This document shows positions 12,467-23,540 of a stretch of 64,000 bases of DNA, one piece after another. Location: the NCBI RefSeq assembly GCF_037176765.1, contig NC_090023.1, positions 145,334,866 through 145,398,865 of the forward strand. Direction: 5' to 3'. This DNA comes from Anolis sagrei. Taxonomy: Eukaryota; Chordata; Lepidosauria; Squamata; Anolidae. The position numbers and the translations under genes are program-made. Within the stretch, counting starts at the first letter, position 1; every line of letters starts with the position of its first letter. The notes under the pieces are model-generated. The model was not told the DNA's origin. It ran no database searches and was given only the letters and a program-made list of their open reading frames with translations.

Positions 12467-12608
12467 GATCTACTCTGCCATATAATCCAGTTTCTGATCC
12501 CAAATTATCTGTTTTGGATTATATGAGTCTACATTGCCATATAATCCAGTTCAAAGCAGATAATATGGAACCAGAAACTGGATTATATGGCAGTGTATGT
12601 CCAGCCTG
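12467..12608. mobile_element. Palindromic MITE (ATATAATCCAG family)
   Basis: GGATCTACTCTGCCATATAA is mirrored by ATATGGCAGTGTATGTCCAGCC, with the central TATGAGTCTACATTGCCATA. Confidence 0.85.
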
Positions 12609-12609
12609 A

Positions 12610-13287
12610 GGAGCACGGCAGTCTAGAGGCATTGCATTATGGGTGGGAAGATTGTGAGTTTAATCCTTTTTGCTCAAACTATTTACTGAGTACCAAACTT
12701 CCCTCTTTCTTTCTCTCTGTACAGGGAAAATAAAAAAAATACCATCAACTTGCTTCCCACATGTGGAAACACAGCTGTGGTTGATGTGCTGAGTGGAAAA
12801 GAAAATTGGTGAAAACATTGGGCTGCCCTTGTTGCTCCCATCAGTCTTCACTCAATATTGCTGCTTCAGCAGCTTTTTTCCCCCTCTGGGGGTGGGAAGC
12901 ACAACTTGAGCCATCATCACCAAGTCTGGAGGCGGGTGGGTGTAAATAACTTGAGTTTTCCAGAAGAATGTGTTAATTTTAGCCATATATTTTTTCTGTC
13001 CCTGAACATCATGTTAAGCTGTGCTGCAGATGATCTTCACTACTTTTTGTACCTATGGCAACACTGAAATGAGAATTATTCTTTTGGCACAAACATTTTA
13101 ATGTAATAATCATGCCTTCTTTTATTATTTGGTGACACCTGCAAATGTGCAGGTGCTGTACATTAGAATACATTGATGTTATGTAATTATATGTGTTTTA
13201 TATTATTTTTGCTGTCACAGCTTCCCCCAAAATAATCCAAATATTACATCTTAGTGCTGTGCTATTTACGCTATCTTTTACTCAAAG
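12610..13287. other. Unassigned unique sequence
   Basis: No gene or named repeat seen. AT-rich from about 13060 onwards. Confidence 0.4.
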
Positions 13288-13622
13288 AAGGAGCCCCCAG
13301 TGGCACAGTGGGTTAAACCGCTGAGCTGCTAAGCTTGTTGACTGAAAGGTCATAGGCTCAAATCCGAGGAGCTGCATGAGCTTCCGCTGTCAGCCCCAGC
13401 TTCTGCCAACCTAGCAGTTTGAAAACATGCAAATGCAAGTAGATCAATAGGTACCGCTCTGGCCAGAAGGTAATGGCACTCCATGTAGTCATGCCGGCCA
13501 CATGACCTTGGAGGTGTCTACGGACAATGCCGGCTCTTCAGCTTGGAAATGGAGATGAGCACCACACTCCAGAGTCGGACACAACTGAACTTAATGTCAG
13601 GGGAAAACCTTTACCTTTACCC
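13288..13622 (+). repeat. tRNA-derived squamate SINE, full length, sense
   Basis: Head GAGCCCCCAGTGGCACAGTG carries the A box, with the B box further on at GGCTCAAATCC. The body includes CATGACCTTGGAGGTGTCTA and GAGTCGGACACAACTG, and it ends ACCTTTACCTTTACC. This is the best reference copy of the family in the window. Confidence 0.88.
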
Positions 13623-13844
13623 TACTCAAAGAAAGGGGGCTATGACATTTTTAAAAAGCCCTCTGCTGTTTTTCAGTTTAGCCCTGTGTTTATGAATTTC
13701 CATTCAAGAGTCACATACTAACATAGAAGACTATGGACCATTTTAGACATATACGAAATATCATTGTCTGTAATGAAGACCCACTTCAAAGAAGACTCCT
13801 GAGGCCTGAAACTCCTTTGCCAATACACATTCCTACCACTATGG

Positions 13845-15095
13845 GCCTGTCCAGACAGTACCTTTATCCCAGGAGCTTCAGCAGCAAACAGGAGGGTGGC
13901 CAGATACCGTTCCCTGTAAACGTCAAAGCAATTACTATAAAAGGAAAAAAATGCGAGATTTCCAGGCACAGGAATATTGCGGTTTTGAGCCATATATGCG
14001 GATCTTCAAATGTTTGTATGTCCTTGCAATCGGAAATTACGGGATTTTTTACCTAGATTTGTTCCTGGGTTTTAGATGTTTGTTCCTGATTGGTCAGTTC
14101 CTAAATAATAAGGTGACTCTTGAGTAGAAGGCAAAAACTTTGTTTGTGTGGCAGATACTTCATGAGACGTCCAGAAAAATGTGGGAATACCTACCCCCCT
14201 CCTCCAAAGCCCCCAAACCCCTTTGAAAAGTTAAGAAAACTTACCCGGCCTCCAGTACAGTGTTGCAGCAGCTCTCCCAGCATGTAGAAATGATGCACAA
14301 GGAAAGCAGGGGAAGTGGGGATAAAAGTCACTCCCCCGCCCCCACTTTATTTATTATTTATTTATTTACAGTATTTATATTCCACCCTTCTCACCCCGAA
14401 AGGGACTCAGGGTGGATCAAAATTCAATGCCGTTTTGACATACAAGGCATACAGACAGATAGAGGCCATTCATTCAGCAGTGCTTCCACTTCCAATCCTC
14501 CTGGAGGTTGTTCGATTCAGCCACAGGGGGAGCTGTTGCTTCATCCACTACGACGCCGAGCCTTTTTGATCGTAGTATTTCCTCCTTGCTCTCCGGCATT
14601 TTTATGATGTCATAAATTAGCCTCCCCGCTTTAAGCGGTGCCTAATTTTTCTACTCACAGCTCATAGCTGTTTTCGAACTGCATAGGTCAACAGTGAGCT
14701 GGGCATTTTTTGTTTGTTTGTTTTAAAGCTTTTTTTTTAGCACTGTTAATAGTCAGGCGCTCTAGCCTGACCAGGGTTTCGAACTTGCAGTGATTTATTG
14801 CAACTGATTAACCAGTTGTGCTACCAGCCCGGCCCTTTCCTGTTGTGCCATTTCTACACACCGGGAGAGCTGCTGCAACACTGTACTGATGGCTGGATAA
14901 GTTTTCTTTACTTTTCAAAGGGGTTTGGGGTAGCGGGGGGAGGGCTGATGTTCTCGTGAGCCAGTCCTATAAGAGCATCTGGACACCCACGCCAGAAAGC
15001 GCATGCTTTCTGGGGTGTGTATGAACAGACCCCCAGGGACATCCACGTTTTTAAAACGGGGATTGTCCTGGGGTAACAGCCTGTCTGAAAGCACC
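13845..15095. mobile_element. Long-armed palindromic DNA transposon, split by a SINE
   Basis: Outer ends GGCCTGTCCAGACAG and CTGTCTGAAAGCACCC are inverted. Inner arms also pair: TTGCAGCAGCTCTCCC (about 14264) with GGGAGAGCTGCTGCAA (about 14863), and the flanking TTTGAAAAGTTAAGAAAACTT with AAGTTTTCTTTACTTTTCAAA. No transposase frame is seen. A composite SINE occupies the middle. Confidence 0.75.
14346..14838 (-). repeat. Composite SINE: tRNA head, unique body, L2-like tail
   Basis: On the minus strand the head GGCCGGGCTGGTAGCACAAC with B box AGTTCGAAACC is followed by a body containing CGGCGTCGTAGTGGATGAAG, then CCACCCTGAGTCCCTTTCGG and an AAATA-rich end. The last part equals the tail of the L2 copies here, suggesting L2 machinery was used. 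About 490 bp, long for a SINE. Confidence 0.75.
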
Positions 15096-15429
15096 CTCAG
15101 TGAACAGAGGTACATTGTTTTGAACTCTGTGTGAATGAACTCTGTCTGTCTTTTCCAACATTTCCTTTAATTGACTCTTTTTTCCTCAGATCTTTTGTTG
15201 CTTTAGATAACTTTTAAGGAGACGAAGTTTATCCATGCCGCATCTTAAATCATTCATTTTCTCATTTGCTGAGTGCTGACTAGAGACTTCCCCCATGCAA
15301 TCAGGCAGAATGTTATGTGTTTGTAATGTCTCTGTTTTCTAGCAAGCAAATATAAGGAGTTCAAAATAAAATGATTTCCTTCTGTTCGCGGGATAGAACA
15401 GTTGGCAATGCACTGAAAGCTTTTACTCT

Positions 15430-15670
15430 GTTAAATTAGCTCAACTCAAATGTATGTGCTGAGAGGCGATAAGACTCTGATGAGAGACAGAAAAGATACA
15501 GAGATATAAAAACTGTTTCTTTTGGATCAGAAGACAAAAGAAAGTCAGTCCAGGATTTTGTTGTATTTTTTGTCAGCTCTGGATGGCCAACCTTTCTTCT
15601 TGTCCTAGTATCAGGGGTATCTTTAATGGGAATGACTAGCAACAGTTGACCAAGCTGCCCTTCCAACTCT
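15430..15670. other. Unassigned sequence
   Basis: A 76-codon minus frame without family or splice support. Nothing else recognised. Confidence 0.35.
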
Positions 15671-15674
15671 GATT

Positions 15675-15905
15675 GCCAGCCAGGCCTTGAAACTGCAGGC
15701 CATTAAATGCTAATCCAAATTTTAACATTCACACATACCAAGAGTTCTTTCCCCTACCCTGGACATTCCACAGAAATATAAACCTCACTGAGTTTCCAAC
15801 AGACCCCTCAACCTCTGAGGATGCCTGCCATAGATGTGGGCGAAACATCAGAAGAGAATGCTTTTGGAACACGGCCATACAGCCCCGAAAACTCACAGCA
15901 ACCCA
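15675..15905 (+). mobile_element. Penelope-like element 3' fragment
   Basis: AACCTCTGAGGATGCCTGCC, ATAGATGTGGGCGAAACATC and CACGGCCATACAGCCC match the end of the copy at 9500. No coding part is left. Confidence 0.82.
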
Positions 15906-15944
15906 ATCTGATTGGTCTGCTTATAAGCTTTGTAAACTAAAAAG

Positions 15945-16333
15945 CAGTGTGATATAGTGGTTTTAATGTTGAACTAGGACTCTGAGAAACCAGGGTTCGA
16001 ATCCCCAGCCAGTTACTGAAGTCCAACAGATGACTTGGCCACCTCATATTTTCTCAGACTAAGGGCCCATTCATGTAATGCTATTAGAACTGCATTACAA
16101 CTGTCAGTGTGTAGACTCATATAATGCAGATTGAACTGGATTATATAAGTCTACACTGCCATAAATCCAGTTCAATGCAGTTAATCTGCATTCTGAAACT
16201 GGGTTATATGGCAGTATAGATGGGGCCCAAGAGGAAAACTATGGCAAACATTTTCATAAATATTGCTTTTACAAAACACCCGTATGATAGAGTGTCCATA
16301 GACTGATGTTGATCTGCAAACACACAACAACCT
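15945..16333 (+). repeat. MIR/CORE-like tRNA SINE, split by a MITE
   Basis: Head with GAGAAACCAGGGTTCGAATCC (B box GGTTCGAATCC) at 15984-16002; the 3' part continues after 16229 with AAACTATGGCAAACA and ends near ACACACAACAACCT. The MITE at 16066-16228 lies between the halves. Confidence 0.65.
16066..16228. mobile_element. Palindromic MITE inside a SINE
   Basis: Arms GGGCCCATTCATGTAATG and GGCAGTATAGATGGGGCCC with two central ATAATGCAG/TCTGCATT modules. A variant of the ATATAATCCAG family. Confidence 0.75.
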
Positions 16334-16372
16334 AAAGGGAAGAGTTTCTACATATTAGTAATATGTAATTAC

Positions 16373-16889
16373 TAGGCCTGGGTGGTTTCGTTTCGTTAAT
16401 TCGTAATTCGTTAATAATTCGTTAATTTTTCCAATTACAAAACGATAACGAACCATTCTGGAGCAATTATTTAAAAAAAATGAATTTTTAAATATGTTTT
16501 GTAAATGCTTCGTATTTCGTTATTGTATTCGTTTCGTTATTGTTCCGAGATCGTTTCGTTATTATTTCCGCATGTCTGGGCCAGTTTTATGGTTTAATTA
16601 GTGAAAGAAAATTATAATATCACACCAACAGTCAAGAACAGAGGGAGAGGGAAGCTTCAGAAGTTTTTGGAGGTTTTTTAGCGTATTTCGCGGTCGCGTC
16701 CGCCATTAACGAATCGATTCGTTATTGTTTCGGAAATCGATTCGTTAATTTTTTACCATTTACGAAATTTCGTAAATATCGAACTTTTTAAAAGGAAAAT
16801 TTTGTGATTATTTTAAATATCGAAACAAAAAAAACCCCCAAATACAAATCGATTTTAGAAACAAATTTTTGCGTTGTTACCCAGGCCTA
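16373..16889. mobile_element. hAT-like non-autonomous element, 517 bp
   Basis: Ends TAGGCCTGGGTGG and TTACCCAGGCCTA are inverted and the 8-bp duplication GTAATTAC is exact on both sides (16365-16372, 16890-16897). The interior is rich in CGTT/AACG runs (TTCGTTAATTCGTAATTCG), giving extra internal palindromes. Confidence 0.92.
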
Positions 16890-16904
16890 GTAATTACTAG
16901 TCAT

Positions 16905-17240
16905 TAGTAGTAGTAGTAGTTGTAGTAATAGTAGTTTTATTTATCTGCCTCTTCTCGTGGCTCAAGGTGTTTTAACATAGTTGAAACACTTTATCATAAA
17001 ACATTATATAAAATACATATTAAAATGTATTTCTATGAAATACATCGAACAAAGATTAAAACACAGGAAATAAACTTGAAATCCATAGTTAAGAACTGAT
17101 TGGGTCGGCCTGCCAGAAGAGATAGATCTTCAATTGTGTCTTAAATTCTGACAGCTGATTTAGTTGTCGGAGCTCTTCCAGCAAGTCATTCCAGTCTTGG
17201 GGCAGCTGGAGAAAAAACCATTTGGGTGATAATTGCCAGT
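16905..17240 (-). mobile_element. LINE 3' end fragment with (TAG)n, probably L2-clade, antisense
   Basis: A TAG trinucleotide run, then TTTATTTATCTGCCTCTTC and, to the right, the antisense protein end with TCATTCCAGTCTTGGGGCAG. It is diverged. Confidence 0.5.
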
Positions 17241-17411
17241 CAGATAAAATCCAGCAATAACAACAACATTTTTTCTTCTTTTTTTGTTCCTGGTTTGAAA
17301 ATGTTATTTCCTGTTTTAATTGTGACGTACATACTTTGAAAGTAGTTTTTATACTCTATAAAATTCTTTTGTGCCTGTCACAAATTATGCTAAATTGGAT
17401 GAGACTCTAAG

Positions 17412-17926
17412 GACCTCTTCACATGGCCCTTTTGGGCCATGCCATTATTTATTTATCATGTCAGGAGCAGACCAAACAGTTGTACTGTATTTTTAACAAA
17501 ACAAACAAACAAACAAAACACAAAGTTTGCAAGCCATGCCATTGCGCTGGCAAAAAGGAAGGTGTTCAGGGTGGCTCTTGGCAACCCTGTGTGCTCTCCC
17601 TCCTTTTCCATCACATGGTGGGGATGAGACAGGGAGCATTGGCACCCTGTCCCCATCAGATAGGGAAACGGGTGGCAACACATCGCAACGTACGTTGCCC
17701 CGCTGCCTCCCCCCCCCCCCATCATAGGGAGAAAGGGGAGGAAAGTGTGGGTAGCTCCACTACTTTCCTCCCTGTAGTGGTGCCTTTTGGCACTTCCACC
17801 CCACTTTGGGAGGAATGTGGGCGGGGCCTGCTATATGTCATGTGGTGGTGCATGGCAGGCCCTGTCCTTGCCACACAACAAAGCAGCAAAACGGGGCAAA
17901 AGTGCCCCGTGTGAAGAGGTGGAATG
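17412..17926. mobile_element. Non-autonomous DNA transposon with TIRs
   Basis: ACCTCTTCACATGGCCC at the left is mirrored by GTGCCCCGTGTGAAGAGGT at the right. The interior is GC-rich with a C run and an AACAAACAAAC stretch. The overlapping open frames of up to 163 codons are shadows of this element. Target duplication not clear. Confidence 0.75.
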
Positions 17927-18364
17927 AAACATTCCTTGAAAAACTAAAAAAAAAAAAAATGCTGCAGAATGTTCCATAAAAACAAAGTTTTTGCAGTTTA
18001 ATAAACTTTTTCCATGTTTTTATGACAGAACCAATTAGGAAATGACATTTATAACCCAGGAGCAAAAATCCTGTTACATAGTGGACTATACTGAGACAAA
18101 ACTCTAAGAAAAGTCATGTTATAAGAGTAATGTGGCCCTTTGCTTTGCTTTTTTGCTTTGGTGCAATGGTTCAGTGGGGCTTACTTCCTTGTAAGTGTGA
18201 TTTGGAATATACTTGTAGAAAGTTATTTCAGGTGATTCAAAGCATGTGAATTTCAGCATATTTTGGTGCCTCGTGTCTTTATGGAAATTATAGAAATGTC
18301 ATTTAAATTATTGCCTGGACAATCACATGTGTGCATGTTTCCCTTCCATGTATAGGTGTTAGAG

Positions 18365-18499
18365 CAGTTGTTCTCAACCTGTGGGTCCCCAGGTGTTTAG
18401 GCCTACAACTCCCAGAAATCCCAGCCAGTTTACTAGCTGTTAGGATTTCTGGGAGTTGAAGGCCAAAACATCTGGGGAGCCACAGGTTGAGAACCACTG
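18365..18499. mobile_element. hAT MITE, 135 bp
   Basis: Near-palindrome starting CAGTTGTTCTCAACCTGTGG and ending CCACAGGTTGAGAACCACTG. The exact 8-bp duplication TGTTAGAG flanks it at 18357-18364 and 18500-18507. Confidence 0.95.
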
Positions 18500-18956
18500 T
18501 GTTAGAGGAATTAGTATTGTCGTCTTACAGTACAGCCTTGGAAAGCCTCACTACCCAGCCATTCTGTGCTTCATAAGGTCTTGGCAGGATCAGAGACATG
18601 TCCTGTCTCCATGGGTAGGCATAAAATGATTACAGTACTGCTGCAATCTCTAGAGAACCAAAGCAGATTTCAGCACTGTGGCAATGCATTTTTAGGGATT
18701 TCCAGGCACTTCTGTGATCCTTCCAATGTGCTCAAGGAATATGCAGGGAGCTTCAGAAGCTGCAGAAGTCTGGGATGGTGATGGTATAAAGCTCAGTCTA
18801 GCATAGATCTGCTTACAGAACTACTATGCTATACTGAACCATACAGGATTACAGCCAATGACAGCTATCAGTATTGATAAATGGAGTTCTCAATCTGAGA
18901 AAGATGGGATTGGAGCAGAAGCAATTCAATACAATTTTGTTGATGATACTTTACTT

Positions 18957-19091
18957 CAGTGGTTCTCAACCTGTGGCTCCCTAGATTTTTTGGCCTTCAA
19001 TTCCCAGAAATCCTAACAGCTGATGAACTGGCTGGGATTTCTGGGAGTTGTAGGGCAAAATACCTGGGGATCCACAGGTTGAGAACCACTG
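18957..19091. mobile_element. hAT MITE, 135 bp
   Basis: Same family as the copy at 18365. The exact duplication CTTTACTT lies at 18949-18956 and 19092-19099. Confidence 0.95.
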
Positions 19092-19338
19092 CTTTACTTA
19101 ATGTAGACATTTAGGGCTGTGCCAAAGCAGAGTGTGGTATCTATTCCCCTATTTTATTCCTTTGTGTGCTTGTGTGTGCATACATGGGCTATAATTGGCA
19201 TCAGAGTTGGACAGCTTTATCTTAAATTACAATTTTATGTAAATGTTTTTGAATATTTACTCTACTGATGCCTCAATTAATGTAATTTTATTGGTATCTA
19301 TTTCTATTTTGAAACTTACCAGTAGATGCTGCATTTCT

Positions 19339-19442
19339 CACGCTCGTTTTCTACTCGAGTCAATACATTTTCCCAGTTTTTTGTGGTAAAATTAGGTGCC
19401 TTGGCTTATATTCGGGTCGGCTTATACTCAAGTATATAAGGT
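19339..19442. repeat. DNA-transposon fragment
   Basis: CTACTCGAGTCAATACATTT with GGCTTATATTCGGGTCGGCT resembles an abundant short amniote repeat. Partial copy; family not named. Confidence 0.45.
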
Positions 19443-19444
19443 AG

Positions 19445-20930
19445 TTTTCCAACTCCTAGTTTCTTCTTTGCACTTGGTATCATCAAGCAGTAACCAACAC
19501 TGCTAAAAATTATTACTTTGTTAGAGCTCAAAGGGTGTTGTTTTCTAATATAACCCAATAAAAATGGATTAACCCAAAGTTTAATTTGAGGAACAGGGAT
19601 ATATAACTTAGGCCTTTATTAAATTTAAGATCCATTTTGAACTTTTGTGGAAATAAAGAACTAGGTATAAGTAAAGAATCCCCATGTGACAAAAGCAGTA
19701 CAGCTGGTGTCTATTTGCGTAGGATCTGTTTATGTAGGATCAGGAACTTGTCTTGCTTGGCTTTTCAGCATTTTAGATGTTGGTCTGAAATGTTTCCAAG
19801 TAACATATTTAAGTAGGATTAAGAGAGCTTTTGAGTTTCACACAAATTATATTCAAGTTGTGAAGAGGCAAGAACAAAATGCAGAGCTCCTCTTTTTTTG
19901 AAAAGTAAAGCAGTGATGAACCATGTCAAGCTGGCTTGGATAGTTAGCACTTCAAATGCACTGGAAACAAAGCAAGTTCATTCATAGCGACATTTAGATG
20001 CTAATGTAATTAGGAACAATGTTTTATTTCTGCCTTTGTTCTGGAATATCATCTTGTTAAATTAGATGCTTCCTCATTATGGTTCTTATTTGAGCCATGC
20101 ACAATCTATGTCTACAATCTCATCATCTCATGCAGCCCACTTTCTTTATTTCGCACAGTAATTTCTCTCATATTAATAAACAGCCTTGTTCTCAAGCCAA
20201 ACCAGACAGCATGAACAGATGAGAGTTAATATAGCCCCAATGAAGTAAATATAAACAATTATGCCTTGATCCAGCTACTTTAGTTTAACTGGGTCACATA
20301 TAAATCAGGCTGTAAAATGCCCATTTCATACTTCTTTCTGACCAGCGTAGTCCTAAGTACCATTGTAAAACACACCAAATGTGTTGGTTTGGTTCTTGCT
20401 GTTTATGTTTCTAATATTACATTATTATGATAGACCAATTCTAGACTTGGCTAAGAATCAAAGAGCTACCTTAGAAGCACCAGAGGGGTGTGTACAGATT
20501 GTGGGTTTTTAAAAATATCATCTCCCCATGAATGGCAGGCCATATCACAAACTACTCGAGAAATTTCAAAAAGGGCTTTCTGTCAGGAAAGAAAATCTGG
20601 TGATTAGCCCACACAGTTCCAGATATCCTTCAGGCTTGTTGTACTGTCAGACATCATGGTGTAGTAGTTTCGGGGTTGGATTGAGACATAGATGATCTTA
20701 GGCAAGGCACACTTTTGAGAATGGAGATGTATGAGGAGCAGCCAACATTTTCAAATACAATTACAGGGCAATTCTATGAAAGCTTACTCAGGAGAAGTAT
20801 GTTGTGTGAGGTATACTATCTATGATATCTGCCAAAGTCATAGTGGTTTTGGGCCCTATTTTTTTTAAAATGTCAGGATTCTCCCACGAGCTCTTCACAG
20901 ACAGCAGTTGTGCATAATGAGCAAACGGCA
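19445..20930. other. Unassigned, mostly unique sequence
   Basis: About 1.5 kb with no recognised repeat and no convincing exon. Confidence 0.4.
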
Positions 20931-20940
20931 TGGTAGATAT

Positions 20941-21798
20941 TAGGCCTGGGTAACAACGCAAAAATTTGTTTCTAAAATCAATTTGTATTTGGGGGGTTTT
21001 TGCGTTTCGATATTTAAAATAATTACAAAATTTTCCTTTGAAAAAGTTCAGTATTTACGAAATTTCTTTAATTTCGTTAATTTCGTTTTTAGAATATTTT
21101 TTGATTTTTTTTTTGAAATATCTATTTATAAATATTTTTTGAAATATTTAAAAATGGAAAGTTAACAATGCTTGCCCTGTTGTGGAGCGAACACAGCCAC
21201 AGGACAGGGACAAACTCACACACACAGGCACACAAGGGTCTTTTCTTTTTTTAGAATATTTTTTGAATTTTTTGAAGAATAAAAGAAAAAGATATCTTTC
21301 AGAAATATTTAAAAATGGAAAATTAACAAAATGCTTGCCCTACCCTGTTGTGGGGCGAAAACAGGGCAAAGCCTCCCCGCTGCTCCCAGCAATGAATGAA
21401 TGAATGAATGCAAGCACAAGCAATGAATGAATGAATGAATGAATGAATGCAAGCAAGCAGCCAAGAGCCAACCATCAAGCCTCCCTCCCGCACCTCCCGT
21501 CTCCTTCGCAATGAACAATGCGGCCACGCGGAGCTGCTTTTAAAGGGCAGCCCGACCAATAACAATGAGCCACGGTGCTTGGGAGCGCCGGATTGGCTCC
21601 CGGCGCACCCAGCATCCTCCATCCCTAAAATGTCATTTCCAAAACGGGCGGAAGCCCGTAAAAAAGATGGATGATGCCGTTTCGATATTTAAAAACACTT
21701 CCGGGTTTGAAAATATGTTTTGTAATCGTTTTGTAATTGTTAAAAATAACGAATATTTAACGAATTACAAAATTAACGAACGAAACCGCCCAGGCCTA
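20941..21798. mobile_element. hAT-like element with GC-rich insert, 858 bp
   Basis: Same ends as the 16373 element (TAGGCCTGGGTAACAACG and CCGCCCAGGCCTA) with the exact duplication GTAGATAT (20933-20940, 21799-21806). Its interior differs: two copies of an AATATTTAAAAATGGAAA module about 170 bp apart, (AATG)n runs, and a GC-rich block at about 21480-21680. Overlapping frames are shadows. Confidence 0.9.
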
Positions 21799-21847
21799 GT
21801 AGATATCTGTAGGTCAGATGGTCAGCCAAGTGGGCCAAGTGTGGTAG

Positions 21848-21850
21848 GGC

Positions 21851-21893
<43 letters not shown>

Positions 21894-22500
21894 TGAAACA
21901 CAACAAGATGAGCCCACAGCAGATACTCTGCTGGCTGTTGAATTGGATCACACATCGAACACTTCCCAAGTGTCTAGGACTGTGTGATGTATCAGCGAAT
22001 GATTCGTGCAGATTCCAGTAAGGTGGCTTTCTGCAGCTGGCAGACGGTAATTTTGTCAGTGCCAATTGTGATTAAGTGCAGGCCAAGGTCTTTAGGCACT
22101 GTACCTAGTATGCCGATCACCACTGGGACCACCTTGACTGGCTTGTGCCAGAGTCTTTGAAGTTCGATCCTCAAATCCTCATGTCGTGTGAGCTTTTCCA
22201 GTTGTTTCTCTTCAATCCTGCTGTCACCTAGGACTGCAACATCAACAATCCATACTTTGTTTTTTAACATGATCGTGAGGTCAGGAGTATTATGCTCCAA
22301 AACTCTGTCTGTCTGAATTTGGAAGTCCCAGAGTAGTTTGATGTGTTCATTCTCTTTAACTTTTTCCGGCTTGTTATCCCACCAGTTCTTTGTCGCAGGC
22401 AGATGGTATTTGTGGCACAAATTCCAATTAATCATCTGAGCAACGGTGTTATGCCTCTGCTTGTAGTCTGTCTGCGCAATCTTCTTCTTCTACTAATTCT
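21848..22500 (-). mobile_element. LINE 3' end with restriction-like endonuclease (R2/R4 type)
   Basis: The minus frame 21992-22435 encodes HNTPDLTIMLKNKVWIVDVA, with the E/K residues of a PD-(D/E)XK nuclease, then LRIELQRLWHKPVKVVPVVI. Left of it are a 3' untranslated region and an (ATT)n run at 21851-21893, the element's tail. 147 codons are open. Clade within the R2/R4/NeSL group is not settled. Confidence 0.75.
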
Positions 22501-22559
22501 TATTCTTATTCTTATTTGGTGTGTGGAGCAGCCTGAAGCCTAAAAAAGGAGGGAATTTC

Positions 22560-23220
22560 AACCTTTTCTCCTTCAGTCAGGTAGCAATATTAGAAGTGAC
22601 AGGAGCAACTCTTAAATAATGAAGCTTTCTTTTCTGGCTCAACAGGTAGCAATTTTGAGTCTCTAGTGGACTCTTTACACACTTTCACATTTTGTATAAC
22701 ATTATTAATATCTTTGAAATTTACTAATTTTACAATAGATCTGAGACACAATAGATTATTAATGACACTCAGCTTTACTGGAGATCACTTGTAGCTGGGT
22801 ATGATTGTCTTCCAAAGATAGAGTGTTGGTGATGGGTTGACAAGTGACTGTGAAGACCTATTCTGGGTCAACACAGTCTTTCACATATCCATATCCACTA
22901 CCCAAGTGCCAGTTCATGACTAGGGGCTTCCAGATTTCACTCTCCTGTTCCCATTGTCTTTCACAAGCCACCATGGGAATTTTGTTGGTTTTGGTTTGCT
23001 TGGAATGAATTTGTTTTATGTTTGGGAATTGGTGCAAAGCAATCAACACACTATCTTCACAGAATGAGGTACTAATCCAATGGTGCAAATACCATGCTGA
23101 TTTGGTAGCCTCTTATGTCTTGCAGTCTTTATCTGCCTGTGCAACCATTTTTAAACGCATCATCCTCAGTCTGCCTGTTCTGCCATTGAAGAATTCCCCA
23201 GATTGTTCTATGTAATGTAG
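22560..23220. other. Unassigned sequence
   Basis: No gene or named repeat recognised. Confidence 0.35.
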
Positions 23221-23227
23221 CTGTGCC

Positions 23228-23375
23228 TTGCAGTCCGTCTGCCTTCCTCCCACTCAACTGTTCTTTTTCCTTCTCTCCCCATTCTCTTCCTCCCTGCCTT
23301 CTCTCTTCTTCTTCTTCTCCCTGCTTCTTCCCCTTCTCTTCCTCCCTGCTCCTCTTTTTCTTCTGGGAAGGAGAC
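23228..23375. repeat. Pyrimidine-rich low-complexity tract
   Basis: Strong CT bias (CTTCTTCTTCTCCCTGCTTC). It accounts for the Lys/Glu/Arg-rich minus-strand frames here. Confidence 0.85.
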
Positions 23376-23540
23376 ACTCCATAAACACTGCACCCTTTCC
23401 TCTCCCTGCAGGCCTGGGGCTTGGTCTGAGCCAGGAAACCAGGTAGGATACAAGGGAGAGTGTCTGCCAGGCTTTTCCCATCGTGGGGAGGGAAGGGGGG
23501 GCATGATCATGCTTGGGATCTCCCCTTCCCTCCCCCAGTG

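Noticed and set aside
13288-13370. Possible tRNA gene from A and B box sequence
   Set aside because: It is the diverged head of a SINE with a 330-bp body; no cloverleaf fits.
17423-17914. 163-codon plus frame
   Set aside because: Lies wholly within a TIR-bounded non-autonomous transposon and has no domain.
23208-23510. Lys/Glu/Arg-rich minus frames of 75-100 codons
   Set aside because: They are translations of a pyrimidine-rich low-complexity tract.
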